NCBI GenBank assembly: GCA_964437425.1
Contig: CAYTGO010000053.1
Location: forward strand, 1 to 21,336
Reading direction: 5' to 3'
Length of the DNA stretch: 21,336 nucleotides
From: Scalindua sp964437425
Lineage (GTDB): Bacteria; Planctomycetota; Brocadiia; Brocadiales; Scalinduaceae
The notes under the pieces are model-generated. The model ran no database searches and was not told where the DNA came from. It saw only the letters and a list, made by a program, of their open reading frames with translations. A program made the translations under genes and the position numbers. Positions within the stretch are counted from its first letter, which is position 1. Each line of letters begins with the position of its first letter. Below are positions 1-6,408 of the stretch, in pieces.

Positions 1-1974
1 ATTCATAGAGGATTATTAATTACAACTCAACTTGCCGAAATGGGACTACCTATTTCGATTGGTTTGAATATGTGGGACGAGACACTGGACAGAGGGATGT
101 CTATAAATACCGATAAGCTACAGGAAACTCTGGGAGTGACACTCACTAAAACTATTGCGACTCAAAAGTATGGTATAGGGGCGCTGAGAAACTCAATTAA
201 CTCGGTAAAAGTTCCTAAAATCAGAATAGACTATGGGAAAACTATCGAGGATGGCATAACACAACTTGAAACCTTGCTACCTGATAAAGCCACTGTCAAG
301 AAAAGAGCACTGGCCATAATGTTGTTATCTTATGATGAGGATCTCGAGGAAACGTTAGAAGTTGACGAAGATACTCTTGTGAAGATTCATGCGATCAGGG
401 ATGGAGTGCAAAAAGACTACGGACATCCATTGAGTTATGTAATTACAAAAAAACGGAGTGATTATGTTAATGATTTGTTGAAAGGGATAGTAAGTTATAG
501 AGAGCATGAGGCAACAGCAGGTGCGATATCACGAAACCTGTTTTTCTTTTTTTTCATGCCACTGTTCACATTCTTTGTTGGATACAAGGTAATAGATTTG
601 CTTCTTTTTATGTTTGCCGGTCCCCTGGACACAAGTGGACAAGCGGCATTAATATTGAGACTGGCAGGTGGTGCAATATCTGTTGGATGTTATTCATTCC
701 ACTTGTTTTCGAGAGAGTACAGGTCTAAGCGTAAGATAACTAATGTCCTGGGAACTCTAACTATGCATCCTGCTCTGGCCTGGCCAATGTTAATTGTGGT
801 GTTGTGGTGCATATATAAAATTGTTGGCCAGTTTGGTGCGGGAGACTGTGTAGATTTTGTCGAAAGCAAAATTTTTGGCTCCTCTCTGGAAATGTCAGGT
901 GGTTTTGATTTTAAGGCATTCATACCTTTTACGAATATAGAATATGTGTTTACACATGTTAATTTTCAAGGGATTAATTATTACCTGGGTCTTCTATGTC
1001 AAAAATTTATGAGTAGTGATAACTTTTTCTTCCAATTGTTCCTTGGTGAAGAAGCCGGGTTGATGCAGGTTGGCGTAACCTACTCTATTGCTATAATATT
1101 ACCAATTGTGGGGTTCTTCTTTATAAGCTTTGGGTTAATGGAGGACAGCGGGTATTTGCCGCGACTTGCGGTAATGCTGAACCGATTTTTTAAGATTATT
1201 GGATTAAATGGTAAGGCAGTATTGCCAATGGTGCTCGGTCTCGGTTGTGATACTATGGCAACCATGACGACACGTATACTGGATACCAAGAAGGAGCGGG
1301 TTATTTCTACTCTCTTGCTTGCCCTTGCTGTTCCATGTTCAGCACAACTGGGAGTTATTGCTGGAATCCTGGGAAGTGTATCCGGTGCCCATTTGGCAAT
1401 TTACTTCTTTGTAATTTTTTCACAAATGTTGCTGGTTGGTTATCTTTCATCAAAGATTATTAAAGGTTCCGGATCCGACTTTCTTATGGAGATGCCTCCA
1501 TTTCGAAGGCCAAAGTTAGCCAATATCTTAATGAAGACTTATTACAGGACTAAATGGTTCCTGAAAGAAGCGGTTCCTCTATTTGTACTAGGCACCTTTA
1601 TACTATTTATAATTACAAAACTTGGGGTTTTAAATTATATTCAGAGGGCAGCGGAGCCTGTAGTTAAACATTTTCTTGGTTTACCGGTTGAGACTACTCA
1701 AGGCTTTATTCTTGGTTTCTTGCGCAGAGACTACGCTGTTGTAAGTATTTTTAAAGCACTGGAGAAAGATGCCGGGAGTATGGTAATTAATCCAAACCAA
1801 CTCATTGTTTCACTTGTGGTGGTCACACTTTTTGTACCCTGCCTGGCAAATTTCTTTGTTATGATAAAAGAGAGGGGTGCAAAAACTGCATTCCTGATGC
1901 TTGCTTTCATTCTCCCTTTCTCTTTTCTAATTGGTGGAATATTAAGGTACGTACTACAGATATTACCGATCTAA
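1..1974 (+). CDS. feoB: Ferrous iron transport protein B, 5'-truncated by the window edge
   Basis: FeoB is an inner-membrane Fe(II) transporter with an N-terminal GTPase domain and a multi-spanning permease. The frame is open from base 1, so the gene begins upstream; the first ATG at 40 lies inside the G domain and is not the start. The visible part is 657 residues. It opens late in the G domain with the G4 motif NMWD (visible residues 23-26); G1-G3 are lost. A charged helical linker follows, then about eight to ten hydrophobic segments. The permease shows both family Gate motifs: GLGCDTMATMTTR (around residue 413) followed by PCSAQLG, and later PCLANFFVMIKERG. FLRRDYAVV matches the conserved FxRRD element. 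The Gate reads GCDTM instead of GCNVP, a version I associate with one FeoB subgroup. It is 28 bp upstream of a DtxR/FeoA-type regulator, probably co-transcribed. Identification is firm. Confidence 0.96.
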   Translation: MHRGLLITTQLAEMGLPISIGLNMWDETLDRGMSINTDKLQETLGVTLTKTIATQKYGIGALRNSINSVKVPKIRIDYGKTIEDGITQLETLLPDKATVKKRALAIMLLSYDEDLEETLEVDEDTLVKIHAIRDGVQKDYGHPLSYVITKKRSDYVNDLLKGIVSYREHEATAGAISRNLFFFFFMPLFTFFVGYKVIDLLLFMFAGPLDTSGQAALILRLAGGAISVGCYSFHLFSREYRSKRKITNVLGTLTMHPALAWPMLIVVLWCIYKIVGQFGAGDCVDFVESKIFGSSLEMSGGFDFKAFIPFTNIEYVFTHVNFQGINYYLGLLCQKFMSSDNFFFQLFLGEEAGLMQVGVTYSIAIILPIVGFFFISFGLMEDSGYLPRLAVMLNRFFKIIGLNGKAVLPMVLGLGCDTMATMTTRILDTKKERVISTLLLALAVPCSAQLGVIAGILGSVSGAHLAIYFFVIFSQMLLVGYLSSKIIKGSGSDFLMEMPPFRRPKLANILMKTYYRTKWFLKEAVPLFVLGTFILFIITKLGVLNYIQRAAEPVVKHFLGLPVETTQGFILGFLRRDYAVVSIFKALEKDAGSMVINPNQLIVSLVVVTLFVPCLANFFVMIKERGAKTAFLMLAFILPFSFLIGGILRYVLQILPI

Positions 1975-2002
1975 AATGTCTTTCTTCGTAAGGAGTAATT
2001 AA

Positions 2003-2662
2003 ATGGTTGATGAGATACAAATTGAAGAGATTCTTGAGTATATATGGATACTTGATGAGAATAGTGACAAGGCAGAAAGCTCGCTGGTGAGCAACAAGTT
2101 TGGTAATGATATTGCCAATACTTATTTAAATGTCATGGTGGAGCAGAAACTAATCAACCTTCATAATTCAGAGATTACGTTTACTGAGTCAGGAAGAGAG
2201 AGAGCTAAACTGATTATAAGACGACACCGAATTGCGGAAAGACTATTGAATGACGTACTGGAAATGCGAGGTGATGAGTTTGAACGTGGCGCTTGTCAAT
2301 TTGAACATTTCGTAAATGAAGAAATTATTGCTAGTATCTGTACATTACTTGGTCACCCGGCTGTTTGTCCCCACGGAAACAAAATCCCTCAAGGTAAATG
2401 TTGTTTAAGCGCTAAAAAGAACCTGGAACCGATAATCAGTCCATTATCTGCAATAAAAGCCGGCAAAATGGTAAAAGTGGTATATATTACAACCAAATCG
2501 CATGCAAGCCTGGACAGACTTTCAGGAATAGGTGTGATTCCGGGGCTCGAACTCACAATTCATCAAAGATTCCCCAGCATGATATTGCAATATGGAGAGA
2601 CTCAGCTGGCGCTGGATAATGATATTGCAAAAAATGTATTTGTCCGTATAATTCACAACTAA
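2003..2662 (+). CDS. DtxR-family metal-dependent regulator with C-terminal FeoA-like domain
   Basis: A predicted cytoplasmic metal-sensing transcription factor, probably Fe(II)-responsive, since it lies directly behind feoB. Residues 1-75 form a winged helix-turn-helix. Residues 70-140 form the metal-binding/dimerisation domain: RRHRIAERLL supplies H75 and E79, like the ancillary-site H79/E83 of DtxR, and ACQFEHF supplies C98, E101 and H102, like the primary-site C102/E105/H106. The stretch GHPAVCPHGNKIP plus GKCC adds C122, H124, C133 and C134. Residues 147-219 look like an SH3-type FeoA domain (LDRLSGIGVIPGLELTIHQR). An AGGAG ribosome-binding site at 1991-1995, 7 nt before the ATG, supports the start. 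Length 219 aa is normal for the DtxR-FeoA architecture. Whether it binds iron or manganese, and which promoters it controls, cannot be told from the sequence. Confidence 0.93.
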   Translation: MVDEIQIEEILEYIWILDENSDKAESSLVSNKFGNDIANTYLNVMVEQKLINLHNSEITFTESGRERAKLIIRRHRIAERLLNDVLEMRGDEFERGACQFEHFVNEEIIASICTLLGHPAVCPHGNKIPQGKCCLSAKKNLEPIISPLSAIKAGKMVKVVYITTKSHASLDRLSGIGVIPGLELTIHQRFPSMILQYGETQLALDNDIAKNVFVRIIHN

Positions 2663-2788
2663 CTACATCACCCAATAAAATTATCTTTTGCCATCTACCT
2701 CCTTTAGTCTTTGAACTACTAATTATTGTTATTTGTATTGTCAATTTTACCTTATTGAATAAATAACTAATATTATAGAGGTTATTAA

Positions 2789-3775
2789 ATGAAATCTTCA
2801 ATGTATAGAATCATCCTTAGTCTGACTTTTCTTGTCATAGTGCAAATTAATTTTATTGTTGTAGAACGCGCTTATGGTAAAGACAGAACCACAAAAGCAA
2901 CACCTCCCGCAAAACAAGATCCTTTCTTAAGGCCTGAGACCAAAAGTGATCATATTAGTGAATCCGATATCTTATTCACAATTGACGAAGCAGACAAAGG
3001 ATCTACTGCTGACACTGAAAAGAAAAGTGATACTGAGAAGAAAAGTGATACTGTGAAAAAAAGTAAAAGTGAAGCTACCAAGAAATTAATTTCTGAATAT
3101 CTTAAAAAAGGTAAAAAATATGAAGTGAGAAACATATTGTCTGATCTCTATTTCAAGGAAACTGATAAAAATAAAAAGAGTGAGTTAAAGAAAAAACTTG
3201 ATGAGCTGAATAAAGTACTTGTGTTCTCCAGGACCCCAAGCCCTGATGCGGTCTTTTATAAAGTGAAAGCAGGTGATTCACTGGTAAAAATAGCAAAGAA
3301 ATATAATATCAATTATGCATTTATTATGCGGATTAACAATAAACCTCGAACTCTTATTAAGATTGGAGAACGCCTAAAAATATTGAAAGGGGAGCTATCA
3401 CTACTTGTAGACAAAAGTGATTATACATTAACAATATTACTTAATGGACATTACATCAAGCAATACCCGGTTGGTATTGGCAAATCAGATAAAACTCCAG
3501 TCGGAGTGTTTATTGTCGATAATAAGTTAGAAAAACCTACATGGTATGCTCCGGATGGGGTATATCCATATGGTCATCCTAAAAACGTATTAGGCACTCG
3601 CTGGATAGGCTTTGAAGACAAGAATGATCTATACGGTTATGGAATTCACGGAACAGCTGACCCAGACTCTATTGGCAAAGACATGTCTAATGGTTGTATA
3701 AGAATGAAGAACGAGAACGTTGAGGAGTTGTATGATTTTGTTAAATCAAAGACACGTGTAGTAATGCAAGAGTAA
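2789..3775 (+). CDS. Exported LysM-domain L,D-transpeptidase (YkuD family)
   Basis: A predicted periplasmic peptidoglycan-modifying enzyme; YkuD domains use a catalytic cysteine to make 3-3 crosslinks or attach proteins to the wall. Residues 1-30 look like a signal peptide or membrane anchor (YRIILSLTFLVIVQI core, then AYGKD). Residues 31-145 are a charged, low-complexity Lys/Glu/Ser spacer that includes three tandem copies of DTEKKS-like sequence. Residues 157-199 are a LysM domain (YKVKAGDSLVKIAKKYNI). Residues 203-327 are the YkuD domain with the catalytic signature: H287 in GIHGTA and MSNGCIRM with S300, C303 and R305. The ATG at 2789 has an AGAGG-type ribosome-binding site about 8 nt upstream. 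It follows the DtxR gene by 126 bp, so it may have its own promoter. All expected active-site residues are present, so it should be active. Confidence 0.95.
   Translation: MKSSMYRIILSLTFLVIVQINFIVVERAYGKDRTTKATPPAKQDPFLRPETKSDHISESDILFTIDEADKGSTADTEKKSDTEKKSDTVKKSKSEATKKLISEYLKKGKKYEVRNILSDLYFKETDKNKKSELKKKLDELNKVLVFSRTPSPDAVFYKVKAGDSLVKIAKKYNINYAFIMRINNKPRTLIKIGERLKILKGELSLLVDKSDYTLTILLNGHYIKQYPVGIGKSDKTPVGVFIVDNKLEKPTWYAPDGVYPYGHPKNVLGTRWIGFEDKNDLYGYGIHGTADPDSIGKDMSNGCIRMKNENVEELYDFVKSKTRVVMQE
3011..3064 (+). repeat. Three tandem 18-bp coding repeats in the L,D-transpeptidase spacer
   Basis: Units at 3011-3028, 3029-3046 and 3047-3064 encode DTEKKS, DTEKKS and DTVKKS. They differ by a few substitutions and keep the frame. 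Such units in the flexible linker between membrane anchor and LysM domain are likely to vary in copy number between strains (inference). Confidence 0.85.
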
Positions 3776-3802
3776 CTGCATTGATCTTTTTATTTATATA
3801 TG

Positions 3803-3846
3803 TAGTTATTCAATGCTTACAAAATGATTGAAGCATTGAATAGTTA
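3803..3846. promoter_or_regulatory. Inverted repeat overlapping a TATAAT box upstream of the 170-aa gene
   Basis: Arms 3808-3818 (ATTCAATGCTT) and 3831-3841 (AAGCATTGAAT) are perfectly complementary over 11 bp. The stem extends to about 16 bp with two G-U pairs, around a 12-nt loop. The right arm runs into a consensus TATAAT at 3845-3850, 27 nt before the GTG start at 3878. No good -35 box lies at the usual spacing. There is no T-run on either side, so this looks more like an operator or RNA hairpin than an intrinsic terminator. Confidence 0.5.
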
Positions 3847-3877
3847 TAATAAGATATTGTAAGAAAGGGTTTAAAAA

Positions 3878-4390
3878 GTGGAGTGGAGTATTAATAGAGG
3901 TTCTCATGTCTGTTACCTTTGTGAAAAAAACTTTCCGGAGGAAGAGGTTTATCTTTCTGCTCTTTACGATGAAAATAATGAATTTCTAAGGAGAGACTTT
4001 TGCATTGATTGCTGGGACAAAAGAGAGAGTGATAATAATTTTTCTTATTGGAAAACAAAGATATCAAAAAAACCGGAAAAGGTAGAAAAATATGCAAAAA
4101 CAGATGTTTTTTATGATCTGTTTAATAAGCTGGAGAATGAAAAAGATTTATCGAGGATTAACTTCAGATATGTACTATCCCTCTATTTAATGAGAAAAAA
4201 AGTACTGAAGCTGAAATCTTCACATAAATCTAATGAGAATGAATATCTGGTTCTATATAACGTGAGAGAAGATAATGACACGGAGGTCCTCAAACCCAGG
4301 TTAAATGAAGGAGAAGTGTTGGCAGTTACAGACGAAATAGGCAAGCTTGTTAATTATACACCACAAGTCAGTACTGACAATGCATCGTAG
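3878..4390 (+). CDS. Small protein with N-terminal CxxC...CxxC zinc-binding motif, function unknown
   Basis: A 170-aa soluble protein with no signal peptide or membrane segment. Residues 10-46 contain two paired cysteines, C12/C15 (VCYLC) and C42/C45 (FCIDC), in an arrangement typical of a treble-clef or zinc-ribbon site. Around them is the pattern SxLYDE...RRDFCxxCW, which I associate with short uncharacterised planctomycete proteins. Residues 55-170 are charged and mostly helical, ending in a run resembling LNEGEVLAVTDEIGKLV. The start is a GTG: no in-frame ATG precedes the cysteine motif, and AAGAAAGGG lies at 3861-3869. It is convergent with the rnc operon and has its own upstream inverted repeat and TATAAT box, so it is probably monocistronic. 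No function can be assigned. Confidence 0.82.
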   Translation: MEWSINRGSHVCYLCEKNFPEEEVYLSALYDENNEFLRRDFCIDCWDKRESDNNFSYWKTKISKKPEKVEKYAKTDVFYDLFNKLENEKDLSRINFRYVLSLYLMRKKVLKLKSSHKSNENEYLVLYNVREDNDTEVLKPRLNEGEVLAVTDEIGKLVNYTPQVSTDNAS

Positions 4391-4402
4391 CAGTGGCAGT
4401 AA

Positions 4403-4445
4403 GTTTAAAGTGAGCTAAAGGTTTATTGCTTTAGTCACTTCAAAC
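4403..4445. terminator. Hairpin between convergent genes, probable bidirectional terminator
   Basis: Arms 4403-4420 and 4429-4445 pair over about 16 bp with one mismatch and one bulged base around an 8-nt loop (CTAAAG/CTTTAG next to the loop, AAGTG/CACTT further out). It lies exactly between the + strand 170-aa gene (ends 4390) and the - strand 88-aa gene (ends 4466). A long T-run is lacking on either side, so it is a weak or factor-assisted terminator by sequence. Confidence 0.6.
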
Positions 4446-4465
4446 CTGACTTGACCGTATTTTAC

Positions 4466-4732
4466 TTATGCAGTTGCAGCAGGTACCTCAACAGTTTCCT
4501 CTGGAACATTGTAAGAACAACCTTCACAATCAACGAGAATCCCCTGATTTTTTTTCTCTTTAAGCCTTGAACGTAATTTATCGATTGTCGCTTCAGTTAT
4601 AGATGGATCTCTCTGCAATCTGAACAGATCACGTCTTATCCTTCTTGTTTTTTTTATGCTCGGACATACTGACCTTGCAACTCTTGAAGGGCATATACTA
4701 ACTATTTTCTTTTTGTTTATTCGTTTTTCCAT
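4466..4732 (-). CDS. Basic 88-aa protein with four cysteines, function unknown
   Basis: A short, strongly basic protein. It has two CP pairs (C14 in SICPSR, C23 in SVCPS) and a C-terminal CxxC (C69 and C72 in DCEGC), which could together bind one zinc or another metal. The middle (residues 28-62) is an Arg/Lys-rich helix-prone stretch that could contact nucleic acid. The ATG is preceded by AAGGAAG at a good distance, and the gene starts only 9 bp after the rnc stop codon, so it is almost certainly translated from the same mRNA as rnc and the NYN gene. The compact operon position and good ribosome-binding site argue that it is real. I do not recognise the family; a role in RNA metabolism is only guilt by association. 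Confidence 0.7.
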   Translation of the reverse strand: MEKRINKKKIVSICPSRVARSVCPSIKKTRRIRRDLFRLQRDPSITEATIDKLRSRLKEKKNQGILVDCEGCSYNVPEETVEVPAATA

Positions 4733-4741
4733 GTTCTTCCT

Positions 4742-5461
4742 TTAAATATTATCTGTGTTTACCTCAAGAAATTCTAATGTCTTTCTTGCTGCTATCTGTT
4801 CTGCTTCCTTTTTATTATTTCCTAATCCAGTACAATGTTCTACATTGTGAATCAGGGTTACAACTTCAAAAGTCTTGTCATGGTCAGGGCCGCTCTGCTT
4901 TATTATCTTGTACCTTGGTATATGCCCCTGTTGCCTCTGGCAAAAATGCTGAAGAATAGATTTATAATTCTTATCATGCTTATTGTTGCATACAACATCT
5001 ATCTCATCCTTCAGGCATCTCAGGGTAAAATCATAAGCTGCCTTTAAGCCACTATCCAAATAAATTGCAGCGATAATTGCTTCAAATACGTTTGCAATAA
5101 GCGACTTTGGAAATGCGCGGCTTGTCATTAACCCTTTTCCAACGGAGATGAATTGCTTTAAGCCCATTTCAGCTCCAATTTTCGCCAATGTTGCGCGGCT
5201 CACTACAACCGATTTAATTTTTGTCAACTTACCTTCTGAATAATCAGGAAATTTCTTAAACAAATATTCAGAAATTACCATACCAAGTATAGCATCCCCA
5301 AGAAATTCTAACCTCTCGTTGCTAGGATTATAAGCCGTTTTAAAAGATGTATGAGTCAGCGCATTCTCAAGCAGCTTAATATTATCGAAAGAATATGCAA
5401 GCGTCTTTTGACAGTCAGCAAGTTTATCTTCCAATTCATTATTATCAGCTGTTTGTATCAT
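4742..5461 (-). CDS. rnc: Ribonuclease III
   Basis: Double-strand-specific endoribonuclease that processes rRNA precursors and structured mRNAs. From the ATG at 5461 it is 239 aa, a usual length. The RNase III signature NERLEFLGDAILG (residues 48-60) supplies E49, E52 and D56; the second metal-binding segment is SLIANVFEAIIAAIYLD (120-136) with E127. The first acidic position of that segment, Asp in E. coli, is Asn here (N124), a substitution I believe occurs in other bacterial RNase III proteins. Residues 165-234 form a dsRNA-binding domain (GLGNNKKEAEQIAARKTL near its end). The frame is open back to a TTG at 5503, which would add 14 basic residues. I prefer the ATG because the family does not need that extension; it overlaps the end of the upstream NYN gene by 17 bp, consistent with coupled translation. 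Confidence 0.96.
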   Translation of the reverse strand: MIQTADNNELEDKLADCQKTLAYSFDNIKLLENALTHTSFKTAYNPSNERLEFLGDAILGMVISEYLFKKFPDYSEGKLTKIKSVVVSRATLAKIGAEMGLKQFISVGKGLMTSRAFPKSLIANVFEAIIAAIYLDSGLKAAYDFTLRCLKDEIDVVCNNKHDKNYKSILQHFCQRQQGHIPRYKIIKQSGPDHDKTFEVVTLIHNVEHCTGLGNNKKEAEQIAARKTLEFLEVNTDNI

Positions 5462-5978
5462 TTTTCGCGAATTTTTTTTCCTTAAATAACATCGACTCCT
5501 CAATCGCAGTGTATTTGGTGGATGCTTCGATCAATTCAACGGCTGTGCTTTTTCGAAATGACACAACTTCTACTCTACATCCATGGGCCTTCAACATCTC
5601 CACTAACGGCACAAAATCGCCATCTCCTGAAACAAGTACTATTGTATCAAGTTTTGGCGCTATTGCAATAGTATCTATGGCTATACCCATATCCCAATCA
5701 CCCTTGGCAGTGCCATCAGGTCTGAGACGCAACTCTTTAGTCTTTATTTCATAACCTAATCGTTTAAGTGCATCCGTAAAGCCTGATTGGTCAACATCAG
5801 GTTTATGTACCGCATAGGCCACTGCTCTGATTAGTTCTCTATTTTCTACAGCCGCCAGTAACAACTTACTATAATCAATTTTAGATTGATGGAGTGCCTT
5901 TGCTGAATAGAACATATTTTGTACATCAACAAAAATACCCATCCTTTGTTTAAACATCGTAACGGGTTCGCCTGTCAT
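5445..5978 (-). CDS. NYN-domain (LabA/DUF88-type) predicted ribonuclease
   Basis: A 177-aa single-domain member of the PIN-like NYN superfamily; related proteins are metal-dependent RNases. Motifs in order: MGIFVDVQNMFYSAK with D18 and N21; GDWDMGIAID with D94 and D96 (residues 93-102); VLVSGDGDFVPLV with D119 and D121; and a closing VEVVSFRKSTAVELIEAS. These match the LabA-type acidic active-site set. The ATG at 5978 is preceded by AGGATAAG; a second ATG at 5957 is possible but has no better ribosome-binding site. The 3' end overlaps rnc by 17 bp, and the 88-aa gene follows, giving a three-gene operon. Its target RNA is unknown; the joint operon with RNase III suggests RNA processing or decay (inference). 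Confidence 0.92.
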   Translation of the reverse strand: MTGEPVTMFKQRMGIFVDVQNMFYSAKALHQSKIDYSKLLLAAVENRELIRAVAYAVHKPDVDQSGFTDALKRLGYEIKTKELRLRPDGTAKGDWDMGIAIDTIAIAPKLDTIVLVSGDGDFVPLVEMLKAHGCRVEVVSFRKSTAVELIEASTKYTAIEESMLFKEKKFAKNDTNS

Positions 5979-6180
5979 ATCTTATCCTATAAACTTCTTT
6001 ATTAAGTAAAATAATAAAACAACGTCAGATAGTGTATAAACTGAAGGTAAACGTAAAATATGCTGCTGAATGATTTACGAATTGTATAGTTAAACTAAGT
6101 CCATAAATTACAACTAATTGACAATAATTTAATGAAAACAGGTAAATAGCCTATACGTCAAGATTGCACATACACAATAA

Positions 6181-6200
6181 AACCTTTAAGCCTAAAGGTT
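6181..6200. promoter_or_regulatory. Perfect 8-bp hairpin in the predicted NYN-rnc leader
   Basis: AACCTTTA and TAAAGGTT flank a 4-nt loop. On the - strand the hairpin is followed by TTATT. It lies about 25 nt into the leader predicted from the promoter at 6231-6258, so it could be an attenuator or operator. The stem is AT-rich, so a role is uncertain. Confidence 0.4.
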
Positions 6201-6230
6201 AAAAGGATTTAACGTTTTTATCAAAGTCAT

Positions 6231-6258
6231 ATTCTATCCAGTTTTTTATAACAGTCAA
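6231..6258 (-). promoter_or_regulatory. Predicted sigma70-like promoter for the NYN-rnc operon
   Basis: On the - strand: -35 TTGACT (6258-6253), 16-bp spacer, -10 TAGAAT (6236-6231). Each box matches consensus in 5 of 6 positions. The start of transcription would be near 6224, giving a leader of about 245 nt to the ATG at 5978. Confidence 0.5.
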
Positions 6259-6310
6259 CAAATAAAATAAATGATAACCAGCATTATTGCAGAATTGTTA
6301 TTTTGTTGAC
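6254..6310. repeat. Inverted repeat containing both divergent -35 elements
   Basis: Left arm 6254-6262 is GTCAACAAA and right arm 6302-6310 is TTTGTTGAC, perfectly complementary, with centres 48 bp apart. Similarity extends outward and inward with single mismatches or indels. The left arm overlaps the - strand -35 box and the right arm overlaps the + strand -35 box. The symmetry partly reflects two TTGAC boxes facing apart, but the extra AAA/TTT and further similarity go beyond that. It is a candidate shared operator. Confidence 0.5.
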
Positions 6311-6334
6311 AGTGTGAATCTGTTTTGTTATATT
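6306..6334 (+). promoter_or_regulatory. Strong sigma70-like promoter for the pheA-tpiA-secG run
   Basis: A perfect -35 TTGACA (6306-6311), a 17-bp spacer and -10 TATATT (6329-6334, 5 of 6). Transcription would start near 6341, about 68 nt before the pheA ATG. Confidence 0.7.
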
Positions 6335-6408
6335 TTTATGTCCTTTAATATACTATAAACTACTGAAATTATTAATATTTATGTACTTCTCAGGACTTAA
6401 AAAAACAT

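Larger units (their letters stand above)
5979..6408. other. Divergent intergenic region, 430 bp, no coding sequence seen
   Basis: Very AT-rich region between the NYN-rnc operon (-) and the pheA operon (+). It holds one good sigma70-like promoter in each direction, an inverted repeat that includes both -35 elements, and a small perfect hairpin at 6181-6200 inside the predicted leader of the - strand transcript. No tRNA or convincing small ORF was seen. Confidence 0.7.

Noticed and set aside
40..42. ATG at 40 as the feoB start
   Set aside because: The frame is open from base 1 and the preceding residues (LLITTQLAE) belong to the FeoB G domain, so the gene is truncated by the window edge.
541..560. 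Long T-run in feoB (RNLFFFFFMP) as a frameshift or slippage site
   Set aside because: The frame stays open and FeoB-like on both sides; a run of Phe codons in a membrane helix is enough explanation.
2738..2776. Promoter for the L,D-transpeptidase gene (TTGTCA and TATTAT)
   Set aside because: The two boxes are 27 bp apart, too far for a sigma70 promoter, and the -10-like box ends next to the ribosome-binding site.
4777..5047. Small + strand frames opposite rnc
   Set aside because: Antisense to the conserved dsRNA-binding and catalytic domains of RNase III; not plausible genes.
5979..6408. tRNA or riboswitch in the long intergenic region
   Set aside because: No cloverleaf, T-loop GTTCGA-type box or GC-rich conserved aptamer core was found; the region is AT-rich with only small palindromes.
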